Source of the DNA: Kineosporia mesophila
Lineage (GTDB): Bacteria > Actinomycetota > Actinomycetes > Actinomycetales > Kineosporiaceae
DNA: 64,000 bases
Direction: 5' to 3'
Assembly (NCBI RefSeq): GCF_021129235.1
Contig: NZ_JAJOMA010000004.1
Span: 1 to 64,000 of the forward strand
Positions 52,043 through 61,640 of this stretch are shown here, piece after piece (the first letter of the stretch is position 1; each line of letters starts with the position of its first letter). The translations under genes and the position numbers were made by a program. The notes beneath the pieces were generated by a model that was not told the origin of the DNA, did not search any database, and saw only the letters and a list, made by a program, of their open reading frames with translations.

Positions 52043-55000
52043 TCAGTTCGACGTCGGACTGGCGGCCGCCTTCGCGCTGGGGCTCGTACTGACGCTGGGA
52101 CTCGCACTCGCACTCGCGCTGGGCGACGCGCTGGGCGCCGGCGTCGCATCGGCGGCCGTCTGCGCGGCCTTCAGCGCGGCCTCCGCCTCCGTCGCCCGTT
52201 CCAGTGCGCTCTCCAGGGTCTTCTGCGCCTCGCCGTAGGCGGCGAAGTCATTGTTCTGCAGAGCCGTGCGCCCGTCGGTGAACGCCTTCTGGGCAGCCTC
52301 CAGAGCGCTGTTCAGGCGCTGCTGGGCGTTGGCCACCGCCGTGTCACCGGTACCGCCGGAGTCGCCACCGGATCCTCCGGTGTCTCCGGTGTCGCCGGTA
52401 CTGGCCTCCCCGAAGACCTGGTCGAGCGCGCCGTTCAGGTCGTCGGCGAACCCGATCTCGTCACCGAACGAGACGAGCACCTTCTGCAGCAGCGGGTACG
52501 AGGTGTTGCCGCTGCCCCGCACGTAGACCGGCTGTACATAGAGCAGACCACCGGCCAGGGGCAGCGTGAGCAGGTTGCCTCGCTGCACCGAACTGTCGTT
52601 GCCACGTTGCAGCTGGTTGAGCAGGTAGGAGACGTCCGGGTCGGAGTTGAACGAGTTCTGCACCTGGCCCGGGCCGGATATCACCGTGTCCTTGGGCAGT
52701 TGCAGCAGTCTCATCTGCCCGTAGTCGGACCGGGGTTTGCCCGGATCACTGCCCGCGTCCGCGTCCACCGCCAGGAAGCCGGTGAGCACGCTGCGGGTCC
52801 GGCCGGCCGGGATGAAGGTGGACGTCAGCGAGAAGTTCGTGGTGTCCGTGCCCGGCATCTGCAGGGTCAGGTAGTACGGCGGCTGCAGGGCGTTGGCCGT
52901 GGTCTTCGTCGGGTCGTCCGGCACCGTCCAGAAGTCCTGCTGCGAGTAGAACGCGTTCGCATCGGTCACGTGGTACTGCTGCAGCAGCTCGCGCTGGACC
53001 TTGAAGAGGTCTTCCGGGTAGCGCAGGTGCGACATCAGGTCGGCGCTGATGTCGCTCATCGGCTCGACCGTGTTGGGGAAGACCTTGGTCCAGGCCTTGA
53101 GGATCGGGTCGTCGTTGTCCCAGGTGTAGAGCTTCACCGAGCCGTCGTAGGCGTCGACCGTGGCCTTCACCGAGTTACGGATGTAGTTGACCCGGGTGTT
53201 GTCCAGGGCGCTGACTGCCGTGGTGGTCTTGGTGATCGAGTCGGACGTCGCGTCTTCCAGCGTCTGGGTGCGGGAGTACGGGTACTGCGAGGTGGTGGTG
53301 TACGCGTCGATGATCCAGGTGATCCGGCCGTTCACCACGGCCGGGTACGGGTCGCCGTCGAGGGTGAGGAACGGCGCGACCTTCTCGACCCGCTCGCGCG
53401 GCGTGCGGTCGTAGAGGATCTGCGAATCGGAGTTCACCTGCTTCGACAGCAGGATGTTCTGGTCCTGGAACTTGATCGAGTAGAGCAGCTGGCGCAGGGT
53501 CGAGCCGACCTTGACGCCACCGTCGCCCGTGTAGGTGTAGTTCTGCTGGCCGCTGGTGGCCTTGTCGTCGGGGATGTCGAGTTCCTGCGGGCTGGCCCCC
53601 TCGGGTGCGCCCACGATCGAGTAGTCCGGGGAGTTCTCGCCGAAGTAGATGCGGGGCTCGTACTCACCGAGCTCCCCGGTGCTGGGGATGCTCGACTCCA
53701 TGAACACCGGGCGGCCGTCCGCGGAACGCTCGTTGCCGTAGGCCGCGACCATGCCGTAGCCGTGGGTGTAGACGATGTGGTCGTTGACCCAGTTGCGCTG
53801 CTCGCTGGGGGCCGCGTCGATGTTCAGCTCGCGGGCGGCCACCACGGCGTCGCGGGTCTCCCCGTCGATGTCGTACTTGTCCACGTCGAGGGTGTCCGCG
53901 AACGAGTAGTACTGCTTGATCTGCTGAAGCTGCGAGAACGTGGGGCTGACCAGCGAGGGGTCTTGCAGGCGGATGCCCGGGATGCTCTCCGCGCTGTCGC
54001 GCAGATCCTTCTCGTCGGCCTCGGACTGCGCGTTGTAGGTCTCGGTCTTGATGTTCTCCAGACCGTACGCGTCCCTTGTCGCCTTGATGTTCTTCTGGAT
54101 GTAGGTGCGCTCCAGCTCCTGCGCGCTCGGCTGCACCTGGAACCGCTGCACGGCGGCCGGGTAGATGCCGCCGATGACGATCGCGGAGACCACGAGCAGC
54201 GCGGTGCCGTAGAGCGGGATCATCCGCCAGCGGTCGACGAAGGCCGCCACGATGAACAGGATCGCGATGATCACCGCGATCCCGGCCAGCACGCCGCGCG
54301 AGGTCAGCCCGGCGTTGGCATCGGTGTAGGTGAGACCGGTGATGAGCCGCGAGTCTTTGGTGGAGAGCGCGTACCGGGCGAGCCAGTAGTCCAGGCCGCG
54401 CAGCACCAGGAACGAGCCGGCCAGCACGAACAGGTGGATACGGGCGGCCGAGGTGAGGCGCTGCCCACCGCCCTGGACCCGCAGGCCGCCGTAGAGATAG
54501 TGCGTCACTAGTGCAGCGATCGCGGCCAGGAACACCGCGGCGGTCAGGAAGCTGACCAGGAACTGCAGCCACGGCAGCGTGAACACGAAGAACCCGATGT
54601 CCATCTTGAACTGCGGGTCTTTCTGGCCGAACGGCACCCGGTGCAGCCACAGCTGAACGGTCTGCCACTGCTGGCTGGCCGCCGATCCGGCGAACAGGCC
54701 GAGCACGATCGGCACGGCGATGCCGACCAGGCGGCGCAGCGGCTCGATGCTCTCGCGGTAGCGGTCCAGCCCCACCTGCTCGGTGGAGATCGGGGCGTAG
54801 ATCGGGCGGCTGCGGTAGCCGATGATCAGCGAGGCCGCCACGGCCGCGCCCATCACGGCGGCGCCCAGCACGAACAGGACGATCTTGGTGATCAGCTCGG
54901 TCCGATACACCTTCGCGAATCCGACCGACTGGTACCAGAGCACCTCCGTCCACATCTGGGACGCGATCAGACCCAGCACGATGAGCACGCCGAGAGTGAT

Positions 55001-55078
55001 CAGCGTAGGTGCCAGAGCTCCGCGCCTGCGTTTGTTCAGGACCGGCCGTGGGCCTCGGGGGTCGCGCTCGTAGGTCAC
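52043..55078 (-). CDS. UPF0182-family membrane protein
   Basis: 1011 residues, the usual length for this family. The N-terminal ~330 residues carry about seven membrane helices (first LITLGVLIVLGLIASQMW), followed by a large extracytoplasmic domain with TYNAQSEADEKDLR and VYTHGYGMVAAYGNERS. The C-terminal ~80 residues are a Ser/Ala/Pro repeat tail, probably wall-spanning or disordered. The family is nearly universal in Actinobacteria, of unknown function. It is divergent from the PPA1309-like gene. Confidence 0.93.
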   Translation of the reverse strand: MTYERDPRGPRPVLNKRRRGALAPTLITLGVLIVLGLIASQMWTEVLWYQSVGFAKVYRTELITKIVLFVLGAAVMGAAVAASLIIGYRSRPIYAPISTEQVGLDRYRESIEPLRRLVGIAVPIVLGLFAGSAASQQWQTVQLWLHRVPFGQKDPQFKMDIGFFVFTLPWLQFLVSFLTAAVFLAAIAALVTHYLYGGLRVQGGGQRLTSAARIHLFVLAGSFLVLRGLDYWLARYALSTKDSRLITGLTYTDANAGLTSRGVLAGIAVIIAILFIVAAFVDRWRMIPLYGTALLVVSAIVIGGIYPAAVQRFQVQPSAQELERTYIQKNIKATRDAYGLENIKTETYNAQSEADEKDLRDSAESIPGIRLQDPSLVSPTFSQLQQIKQYYSFADTLDVDKYDIDGETRDAVVAARELNIDAAPSEQRNWVNDHIVYTHGYGMVAAYGNERSADGRPVFMESSIPSTGELGEYEPRIYFGENSPDYSIVGAPEGASPQELDIPDDKATSGQQNYTYTGDGGVKVGSTLRQLLYSIKFQDQNILLSKQVNSDSQILYDRTPRERVEKVAPFLTLDGDPYPAVVNGRITWIIDAYTTTSQYPYSRTQTLEDATSDSITKTTTAVSALDNTRVNYIRNSVKATVDAYDGSVKLYTWDNDDPILKAWTKVFPNTVEPMSDISADLMSHLRYPEDLFKVQRELLQQYHVTDANAFYSQQDFWTVPDDPTKTTANALQPPYYLTLQMPGTDTTNFSLTSTFIPAGRTRSVLTGFLAVDADAGSDPGKPRSDYGQMRLLQLPKDTVISGPGQVQNSFNSDPDVSYLLNQLQRGNDSSVQRGNLLTLPLAGGLLYVQPVYVRGSGNTSYPLLQKVLVSFGDEIGFADDLNGALDQVFGEASTGDTGDTGGSGGDSGGTGDTAVANAQQRLNSALEAAQKAFTDGRTALQNNDFAAYGEAQKTLESALERATEAEAALKAAQTAADATPAPSASPSASASASPSVSTSPSAKAAASPTSN

Positions 55079-55200
55079 GCATGGAGAACTTACCCACCAT
55101 CCGCCCGGTTCCCTACCTGACGCAGCTGATGTGGCGCTGTGAATCCCGGGTCCGGCAGTTGGGGAAGCCCGAAGATCTTTCGGGTGGAAGGATGCGGGCC

Positions 55201-55752
55201 GTGACAGAAGAACTCGCCGACCCCCGCTCGCTCTCCGTCCGCCGCGTGATCGTGGAGCTGGAACGTCACGTCGCCACCGCCGGCTGGGACGCCCCGGTGC
55301 GGGTGTTCGCCCTGGTCAAGACCGCGGCCGCGCTCCAGCGAGACCCCTCCCTGGGCTCCCGGCTGCCGACCGAGGTGATCAACGCGTCGCAGGAAGACCC
55401 CGACCACCTGACCGCCGTCGAGCAGGAGGGCCTGCCGCAGGCCCAGAACCTGGAAGAACTCCTGCACCAGATCGCCTGGCCGGAGTCGGTGGACGGCTGC
55501 GCCGTGGTGGTGGAGCGCACGGTGCTGCCGCCCGAGGTGGAGGAGCAGATCCCGGACGACGAGGAGTCGGCCGCCGCCTGGATCGAGCAGCACCCCGACC
55601 GCCGTGACGTGCGGCTGGGCGCCGCGGTGCTGCGCTCGGGCGAGTACTGCTGCGCCGTGCGGGCCCGCGACCACGACGCCGACGACAACGTGGCGGTCGG
55701 CCGTGACCTCGCCCCCGGTCTGGTCGAAGGGGTGGCCGCGACCCTCGACTGA
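55201..55752 (+). CDS. PPA1309-like actinobacterial conserved protein
   Basis: 183 residues. Conserved blocks are VIVELERHVATAGWDAPVRV, FALVKTAAAL and QIAWPESVDGCAVVVERTVL, which identify the PPA1309-like family near UPF0182 genes in actinobacteria. GTG 55201 has GGAAGG about 10 bases upstream; the frame is open from 55009. Function unknown; probably soluble and cytoplasmic. Confidence 0.85.
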   Translation: MTEELADPRSLSVRRVIVELERHVATAGWDAPVRVFALVKTAAALQRDPSLGSRLPTEVINASQEDPDHLTAVEQEGLPQAQNLEELLHQIAWPESVDGCAVVVERTVLPPEVEEQIPDDEESAAAWIEQHPDRRDVRLGAAVLRSGEYCCAVRARDHDADDNVAVGRDLAPGLVEGVAATLD

Positions 55753-55812
55753 CGGGACCGACACCGCCGGTGCGGTGCCTCGTCCTCAATTGATTCAGGA
55801 ACCGCGATTAAT

Positions 55813-56925
55813 TCAGGAACCGCACCCGGCCAGCCCGGACGCGTTGCCGGCGGCGATCTTCTCGACGTCGGTGCGCGCCTGGTCGAGCGTCTTGACCTTG
55901 ACCACCTGCAGGCCGTCGGGCACGTGCCCGACCACCTCGTTGCAGTTGTCCGCCGGGGCCAGGAAGTACTCGGCGCCGGCCTCACGGGCTCCGACCAGCT
56001 TCTGCCGGATGCCACCGATCGGGCCGACCGTGCCGTCGGCGTCCATCGTGCCGGTGCCGGCGATGTCCTTGCCGTTGGTGAGGTCGCCCGGCGTGAGCTT
56101 GTCGATGATGCCCAGCGCGAACATCGTGCCGGCGCTCGGGCCGCCGATGTCCTCGATCTGGATCTTCACGTCGAACGGGAAGTCGAAGTCCGGCGTGATG
56201 TAGATGCCGAGCACCGTGTCACCGTCTTCGGCCTGGACGGTCTGCGTGGTGACCGTGCGGGCCCGGCCGTCGCGGCGGACCTTCACCGTCACGTCGTCGC
56301 CCGGGTTCGTGACCGCCAGCCGGGTGCGCAGCTCGGCCAGGTCACCGACGGTCTTCCCGTTCAGGCCGAGGATCACGTCGTCCTTCTTCAGCGCGTCGGC
56401 CGCCGGCGCGGACGGGTCGGTGCCCGCCACGGTCAGCGTGGTCGGCACGTCGATGCCCAGCGCCCACAGGGCCGCGGCGGTCGCGCTCTCCTGTGACGAT
56501 GTCATCTCGGCCTGGTTCTCGGCGTCCGACTGCTCCTGGGTCTCCCCCGGCGTGAACACCTGCTCCTGCGGCACCACCGCGCTGCTGCGCCGCAGCCAGC
56601 CGTCGATGACCTGGATCAGGGTGACCTTCCGGTCCGGACCGCCGAGCACCGAGACCGTGGTCAGGTCGAGCGTGCCGGAGGTCTCGTAGGTCTGGTGGCC
56701 GGAGATCGAGATCAGCGGCTTGTCGTCGACCTTGCCCAGGGTGTTCAGCACCGGACCGGGCTTGAGGATCGCGTACTTCACCGGCAGCAGCACCACCACG
56801 GCGGACAGCACCACCGCGAACAGGCAGGCGATGAGCATCACCGCGGTGCGCGGGTCGATCAGGCCCGACCGGGGCGGAACCCAGTCGTCGTGGTGTTCGG
56901 GCTGGGCTCCGGGCTGGTCGGTCAC
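55813..56925 (-). CDS. PDZ-domain Lon-like (S16) membrane protease, YlbL type
   Basis: 370 residues. One N-terminal membrane helix (AVMLIACLFAVVLSAVVVLL), then a PDZ domain near residues 160-240 (LKKDDVILGLNGKTVGDLAE) and a C-terminal S16 Lon-type domain. The catalytic Ser is in EDIGGPSAGTMFALGI and the Lys in VGPIGGIRQKLVGA. A membrane-bound protease facing the outside of the cytoplasm. Its GTG start overlaps the stop of the Rossmann-protein gene by 4 bases, so both belong to one operon. Confidence 0.9.
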   Translation of the reverse strand: MTDQPGAQPEHHDDWVPPRSGLIDPRTAVMLIACLFAVVLSAVVVLLPVKYAILKPGPVLNTLGKVDDKPLISISGHQTYETSGTLDLTTVSVLGGPDRKVTLIQVIDGWLRRSSAVVPQEQVFTPGETQEQSDAENQAEMTSSQESATAAALWALGIDVPTTLTVAGTDPSAPAADALKKDDVILGLNGKTVGDLAELRTRLAVTNPGDDVTVKVRRDGRARTVTTQTVQAEDGDTVLGIYITPDFDFPFDVKIQIEDIGGPSAGTMFALGIIDKLTPGDLTNGKDIAGTGTMDADGTVGPIGGIRQKLVGAREAGAEYFLAPADNCNEVVGHVPDGLQVVKVKTLDQARTDVEKIAAGNASGLAGCGS

Positions 56926-58397
56926 GGCTCAAGGGTAGAGCGGCGGCGTTTGGACTGACGCGACCTGGCCTGCCGCACGATCGCGGCGGTTCCCAGCAAC
57001 GCCACGGCCGCCCCGGCCGCACCCATCGCGGCATCGCGCCCGCCGACCCTTCGACCGCTCGGTGTGGCCCGGCGGCGACGCTGGTCGTCGAGCAGCCCCT
57101 TCAGGCAGGACTCGTTGTCCTGCTGCGCCTCCCACCCCGCGGCGAGCAGTCCGGCCGAGCCGATCACCCAGGGGTGCACGACGTAGGCCAGCTCACTGGC
57201 CGGGGTGTTCAGCACCCCGACCCGGTTCAGCCGCTCGGCGGTGCTGAAGGCCAGACCGGCGGGCACCTCCAGGCGCCGCATCCCACTGATCGTCTCGACC
57301 TGGGACTCGTCCAGCGACCCGGCCGCGCCCACGGTCAGCGAACCGTCCAGCCCTCGGGTGATCGCCGTCCAGATCGCCGCGGACAGGTCGTCGACGTGAC
57401 AGAACTGCCACTGCGTACCGGTGCCGCGCAGCACCAGCAGGCGGGGCGCCTCGAAGTGCCGGGTGACGGCCGTGTCCACGCCCGGGCCGACCAGGGCCGC
57501 GGGGCGCAGCAGGGTGAAGGCCAGGCCCGGGTGCACCCGGGGGATGCGCTCGAGCACCCGCTCGACCTCCAGCAGGTCGCCCACCTGTCCCTCGTCGGGC
57601 TCGGCACGGCAGGTCGCGTCGTCGGCCAGGGGCACCGGGTTGTCGGGGCGGGCACCGAGCACCATCGCACTGGTGACCGCGACCAGTCGGCGCGCTCCGA
57701 CCGCGGCCGCGGCCATGCTCACGGCCTGCGCCGCGCGGACGGCCCGCAGCCTTCGGTCCGAGGCACTGCCGGTGACCGACTCGGCCAGGTCGTCGGCGGT
57801 GGCCAGGTGGATCACGACGTCGGCGGAGTCCAGGGCGGTGACCACGTCGGGCGAGGAGATGTCGGCCGGGCGCCAGTCCACCCCGGTGTCGGTGCCGGGG
57901 ACGATGCCCAGTTCCGGGACGGAAGGCTTGGGTTTCGGGTCTTTCGGCTTCGGCTCGAGGCGGGCGGAGAGCCCGGCGGGGAGGTAGGAGCGGCGGCGGG
58001 GCCGCTCTTCGGCGGTGCTGGTGGTGTCGGGAATTGAGGACGAGGTGGCACCTTCGTCGGTCGGTGCCCCGTCGCTGCCGGGGTCGGCGGTGACGGGCGG
58101 GTCCGGGTCGATCTCCTCGGCGGAGTACTCCAGGCCGGGCTCGGGAGCGAGTTCCGGGGTGGGCTCGGGGTGCTTCACCGGGGCAGGCAGGACCAGCCGC
58201 TCGATCCGCTCGGCCGAGTCGATCGCGATCACCCGCAGCGGCGCCGGCCCGGAGCCGCTGGTTTCACTCATCCGGGCCAGCAGGGCGCGCACCAGCGCCC
58301 GGCCGGCGGGACCGGCGGCGCCCGTGACGGCGATCACCCCTGGAACCGGCTGACCACCTGATCCGGGCAGGAGACGGGGGCGGCGTGTCGGGGTCAC
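56922..58397 (-). CDS. NAD-dependent epimerase/dehydratase-like protein with long linker
   Basis: 491 residues. The Rossmann turn GVIAVTGAAGPAGRALVRAL is near the start. A low-complexity acidic/Pro-rich insert of roughly 100 residues follows, then the rest of an atypical SDR domain (DVVIHLATADDLAESV; LVAVTSAMVLGAR). A basic C-terminal segment AMGAAGAAVALLGTAAIV looks membrane-associated. The usual SDR Tyr-x-x-x-Lys pair is not seen, so a binding rather than catalytic role is possible. Paired with the PDZ protease gene. Confidence 0.75.
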   Translation of the reverse strand: MTPTRRPRLLPGSGGQPVPGVIAVTGAAGPAGRALVRALLARMSETSGSGPAPLRVIAIDSAERIERLVLPAPVKHPEPTPELAPEPGLEYSAEEIDPDPPVTADPGSDGAPTDEGATSSSIPDTTSTAEERPRRRSYLPAGLSARLEPKPKDPKPKPSVPELGIVPGTDTGVDWRPADISSPDVVTALDSADVVIHLATADDLAESVTGSASDRRLRAVRAAQAVSMAAAAVGARRLVAVTSAMVLGARPDNPVPLADDATCRAEPDEGQVGDLLEVERVLERIPRVHPGLAFTLLRPAALVGPGVDTAVTRHFEAPRLLVLRGTGTQWQFCHVDDLSAAIWTAITRGLDGSLTVGAAGSLDESQVETISGMRRLEVPAGLAFSTAERLNRVGVLNTPASELAYVVHPWVIGSAGLLAAGWEAQQDNESCLKGLLDDQRRRRATPSGRRVGGRDAAMGAAGAAVALLGTAAIVRQARSRQSKRRRSTLEP

Positions 58398-58509
58398 GGG
58401 GGAATCCCATCATCACCAGCCGATTCCTGGCACCCCGGGGCACCGGGGCAACAGCACGAGTACGGATGGACGACGTTGTCAGGCGCAGCACCTCGAGAAC
58501 CGCCCCTTT

Positions 58510-58600
58510 CCTCCGTGATCATGCAAAACCTCCCCGGAGTTCTAGAACTTTGACGCTTACAGTTCTAGAACTCTGGGGAGGTTTTGCATGATCACGGAGG
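58510..58600. repeat. 91-bp near-perfect inverted repeat (possible dispersed palindromic element)
   Basis: Two 40-base arms matching at 39 positions around an 11-base loop at 58550-58560. Each arm contains AGTTCTAGAACT, itself a palindrome. It lies in a 462-base gap between divergent genes, from which nothing else was recognised. Its length and symmetry fit a REP/MITE-type repeat or a very strong bidirectional terminator. Confidence 0.8.
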
Positions 58601-58859
58601 GTTTGGGAGGGGCTTGGCGAGGTTGGGGGCGTTCGCCGTGGGCGGATGCGGTCCGGGGCTCGATCGGGTCGGCCCGGTCGTTGGGACTGCTGACGAGGTC
58701 GTGGACGGCGGTGTCGGCGCGGTCGGCTGGGTCGGTTCGCCGGATCGGTGCGACCCTGGTGCCCAGGACCTCAACGGCCTGGAACGATCTTCGGTAGGAC
58801 GGGGCCATCCGGCTCCGGGCGACGGCGGCAGCCGACAGCCAGCGAGGGAGACACAGAAC

Positions 58860-60431
58860 ATGAGCGAGGGAAACCGGGACGGCCAGGACGCTGAGTCCGA
58901 CGGCCCCCGCGACGACGAGAGCGGCGAGCCGGGCTCGAACACGCCGGACGTACCCACCGGCGGTGAGCCCCGCCGGGGCACCGGCCCCCGCATCGGCTTC
59001 GGCTCCGACCTGCCCACCGGCGGCCGGGACAGCGCCCCGAAGAAAGAGCCGGAAGACCCGCTGGCCGGGCTCTTCTCCGCCTTCATGGGGGGCGGGGCCC
59101 AGCTCCCGCCGGACGTGCTCGGCAATCTCCCGCCCGGCATGATGAACCTGCCCGGTATGCCGCAGGACCCGCAGGCGCTGCAGGCCATGCTCAGCCAGGT
59201 GCAGCAGATGATGAGCACCGGCGGCGACGGCCCGGTGAACTGGGAGCTCGCCACCAGCGTGGCCCGTCAGGCCGCGGCCGAGGGCGGCGACCCGAGCGTG
59301 GGCGAGGCCCAGCAGCGCAAGGTCGCCGAGGCCCTGCGCACGGCCGACCTGTGGCTCGACCGGGTCTGCGACCTGCCCGCCGCGACTGCGCGCACCGAGG
59401 CCTGGAGCCGCGCGGAGTGGATCGAGAACACGCTCGGCGTCTGGAAGATCATCGTCGAGCCGGTGGCCGACAGCGTGGGCGAGGCAATGGCCAAGGCCCT
59501 CACCGAGCAGTCGCCGGAAGAGATGCGCGGTCTGCTCGGCAACGCCCTGCCGATGATGCGCAAGATGGGTGGCACGTTCTTCGGCGCCCAGCTCGGCCAG
59601 GCCCTGGGTGGTCTGTCGCGGGAGGTGATCGGCGGTGGTGACGTCGGCCTGCCGCTGCTGCCCGCCGGCCGGGTCGCGCTGATCCCCTCCAACCTGACCG
59701 AGTTCGGCAGCGGCCTGGGTCTGGAGGAGGACGAGGTCCGGCTGTACCTGGCCCTGCGCGAGGCCGCCCACGCCCGGCTGGTGGCGGGGGTGCCGTGGCT
59801 GCGGGCGCACCTGCTGTCGCTGGTCGAGGAGTACGCGCGCGGCATCGTCATCGACACCGACCGCATCGAGTCGGCGATCCGCGAGATCGACCCGACCGAC
59901 CCGCAGGCCATGCAGGCGGCGCTGGCGTCCGACATCTTCGAGCCCGAGCGCACCCCGGCCCAGCAGGCCGCGCTCGACCGGCTGGAGATGGCGCTGGCCC
60001 TGGTCGAGGGCTGGGTGGACACCGTGGTCGACGAGGCCGCCCGCACCTCCCTGCCGCACGCGTCCGCCCTTCAGGAGACCATCCGCCGGCGCCGTGCCGC
60101 CGGTGGCCCGGCCGAGCACACGTTCGCCTCCCTGGTCGGTCTGGAGCTGCGGCCCCGCCGTCTGCGCGAGGCCGCGGCGGTGTGGTCGGCCCTGACCGCC
60201 GCCCGCGGGTCCACCGGCCGGGACGCGCTCTGGGAGCACCCCGACATCGCCCCGGGCGAGGCCGCGTTCGCCGACCCGATGGGCTTCGCCCAGGTCGACA
60301 AGGCTGACGACGACATGGACGCGGAACTGGCGAAACTGCTGGACGGCGGTCTCGGGGACGCCCCCGGCGAGGACGGCAGCGCCCCGGGCCGGTCCAAGGA
60401 CGACAAGACCGAGGACGACGAGGACCAGTGA
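58860..60431 (+). CDS. Zinc-dependent metalloprotease-like protein (DUF2342 family)
   Basis: 523 residues. The N-terminal ~90 residues are acidic and disordered, with GEPRRGTGPRIGFGSDLPTG. The helical core includes WSRAEWIENTLGVWKIIVEP, QLGQALGGLSREVIGGGDVG and LREAAHARLVAGVPWLRAHL. The last is the HExxH-like position of the family, here EAAHARL. ATG 58860 has GAGGGAG 9 bases upstream; the long upstream frame crosses the palindrome and is rejected. The stop overlaps the NUDIX gene start. The family is actinobacterial and of unproven substrate. Confidence 0.85.
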   Translation: MSEGNRDGQDAESDGPRDDESGEPGSNTPDVPTGGEPRRGTGPRIGFGSDLPTGGRDSAPKKEPEDPLAGLFSAFMGGGAQLPPDVLGNLPPGMMNLPGMPQDPQALQAMLSQVQQMMSTGGDGPVNWELATSVARQAAAEGGDPSVGEAQQRKVAEALRTADLWLDRVCDLPAATARTEAWSRAEWIENTLGVWKIIVEPVADSVGEAMAKALTEQSPEEMRGLLGNALPMMRKMGGTFFGAQLGQALGGLSREVIGGGDVGLPLLPAGRVALIPSNLTEFGSGLGLEEDEVRLYLALREAAHARLVAGVPWLRAHLLSLVEEYARGIVIDTDRIESAIREIDPTDPQAMQAALASDIFEPERTPAQQAALDRLEMALALVEGWVDTVVDEAARTSLPHASALQETIRRRRAAGGPAEHTFASLVGLELRPRRLREAAAVWSALTAARGSTGRDALWEHPDIAPGEAAFADPMGFAQVDKADDDMDAELAKLLDGGLGDAPGEDGSAPGRSKDDKTEDDEDQ

Positions 60432-61021
60432 CCGACACGCCCCGGGGCGGCACCGTACTTCTCGACGACGTCGGCGCCGCCCTGCGCGACGCCCGGCCGG
60501 ACGGCCCGGACGAGCGCTTCGAGCAGACGGCGTGGCTGGCCCTGCTCGCGAGCACGGGCGACGGCCTGCTGCGCCGCACGCAGGCCCCGGCCCACCTGAC
60601 CGCCTCGGCGGCGGTGCTGAACGAGGACGGCTCCCAGACCTGCCTGGTGTTCCACCACAAGATGCGGAAATGGGTGCAGCCCGGGGGCCATTTCGAGCCG
60701 GACGACACCAGTGGCGCCCAGGCCGCGGCCCGCGAGGTGGTCGAGGAGACCGGGCTGACGGGCCGGGTGCTCGGTGCACCGGTACTGCTGTCCCGGCACG
60801 GCGCCCCGTGCGCCCCCGGCGTGGTGGACTGGCACCTCGATCTGCAGTACCTGATGGTCACGCCGGTGGTCGAGCCGACGCCGAGCGACGAGTCACCGCA
60901 GGTGAAGTGGTGGCCGGTCGGCGAGCTGCCCGACAACCTGGCCTCCGGCGTCCCGGAGCTCGTGCACCGGGCCGGTCAGGTGCTGGCCACCACGCTCAGG
61001 ACACCCGGGACGTCTCGCTGA
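60428..61021 (+). CDS. NUDIX hydrolase
   Basis: 197 residues with a Nudix box spread over GGHFEPDDTSGAQAAAREVV followed by EETGL. The spacing is looser than the standard GxExxxxx box, as often in this subfamily. Translationally coupled to the metalloprotease gene (ATGA-type overlap). Substrate unknown; a housekeeping nucleotide or cofactor pyrophosphatase is likely. Its end overlaps the oppositely oriented metalloprotease gene by 26 bases. Confidence 0.87.
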   Translation: MTDTPRGGTVLLDDVGAALRDARPDGPDERFEQTAWLALLASTGDGLLRRTQAPAHLTASAAVLNEDGSQTCLVFHHKMRKWVQPGGHFEPDDTSGAQAAAREVVEETGLTGRVLGAPVLLSRHGAPCAPGVVDWHLDLQYLMVTPVVEPTPSDESPQVKWWPVGELPDNLASGVPELVHRAGQVLATTLRTPGTSR

Positions 61022-61640
61022 CCTCGACCTCTTCCTCGGTCTCGGTGTCACCGTGCTCGGCCCGGTCGGCCGGGGTCTCGCCGTCGGACGTGGAACCGGG
61101 CGGGTCGTCGTCCACCGGCAGGTCGCGGGCCGCGGAGAATCCCTCGAGGAAGCCGCGGGCCCGCTCGGTGCGGGGATAGGTGTCGAGCAGCGACCAGAAG
61201 TCCGGCCCGTGACCCGGCTGGATCAGATGGGCGAGCTCGTGCAGCAGCACGTAGTCGAGCACCCACGAGGGCATGCCCAGCAGCCGGGTGCTCAGCCGGA
61301 TCGAGCGGTCGGCGGGGGTGCACGAACCCCATCGGGTGTTCTGGTTCTGCACCCAGGTGACGCTGGCCGGGGTGGCCAGCCCTCGTAGATGCCGCTCGTT
61401 GAGGGTGAGGGCCCGGGTCAGCAGCTCCTCGTCGCCCGGGCGCCGGCGGCGCTCCTGGGCGGAGAGCCGGTCCAGCATGCGCTGCACCCACTCCTGCTCC
61501 TGGCTCCGGGTGAAACGTGCCGGTATGAGCACCACGGTCCGGCCCCCCTCGCGGTAGGCCGTGACCGTGCTGCGGCGCCGTCCGCTCCGGCGCACCTCGA
61601 CCCGCGGGTCGTCCGACGGTTCCGGCGTGCTATTGGCCAC
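60996..61640 (-). CDS. YgjP-like (M48-type) metal-dependent hydrolase
   Basis: 214 residues. The zinc motif HELAHL is in LDYVLLHELAHLIQPGHGPD, with the third ligand region FWSLLDTYP. Upstream NQNTRWGSCTPADRSIRLS is the family hallmark of YgjP/UTP pyrophosphatase-type proteins. The C-terminal 40 residues are an acidic tail. Single gene, divergent from the small zinc-ribbon gene. Confidence 0.88.
   Translation of the reverse strand: MANSTPEPSDDPRVEVRRSGRRRSTVTAYREGGRTVVLIPARFTRSQEQEWVQRMLDRLSAQERRRRPGDEELLTRALTLNERHLRGLATPASVTWVQNQNTRWGSCTPADRSIRLSTRLLGMPSWVLDYVLLHELAHLIQPGHGPDFWSLLDTYPRTERARGFLEGFSAARDLPVDDDPPGSTSDGETPADRAEHGDTETEEEVEVSETSRVS

Noticed and set aside
51917-54511. 864-codon plus-strand frame opposite UPF0182
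   Set aside because: Shadow of a conserved membrane protein; Arg/Gly/Val-rich without motifs.
58557-60779. Long minus-strand frame across the palindrome and metalloprotease gene
   Set aside because: No motifs; contradicts two well-supported coupled genes on the plus strand.
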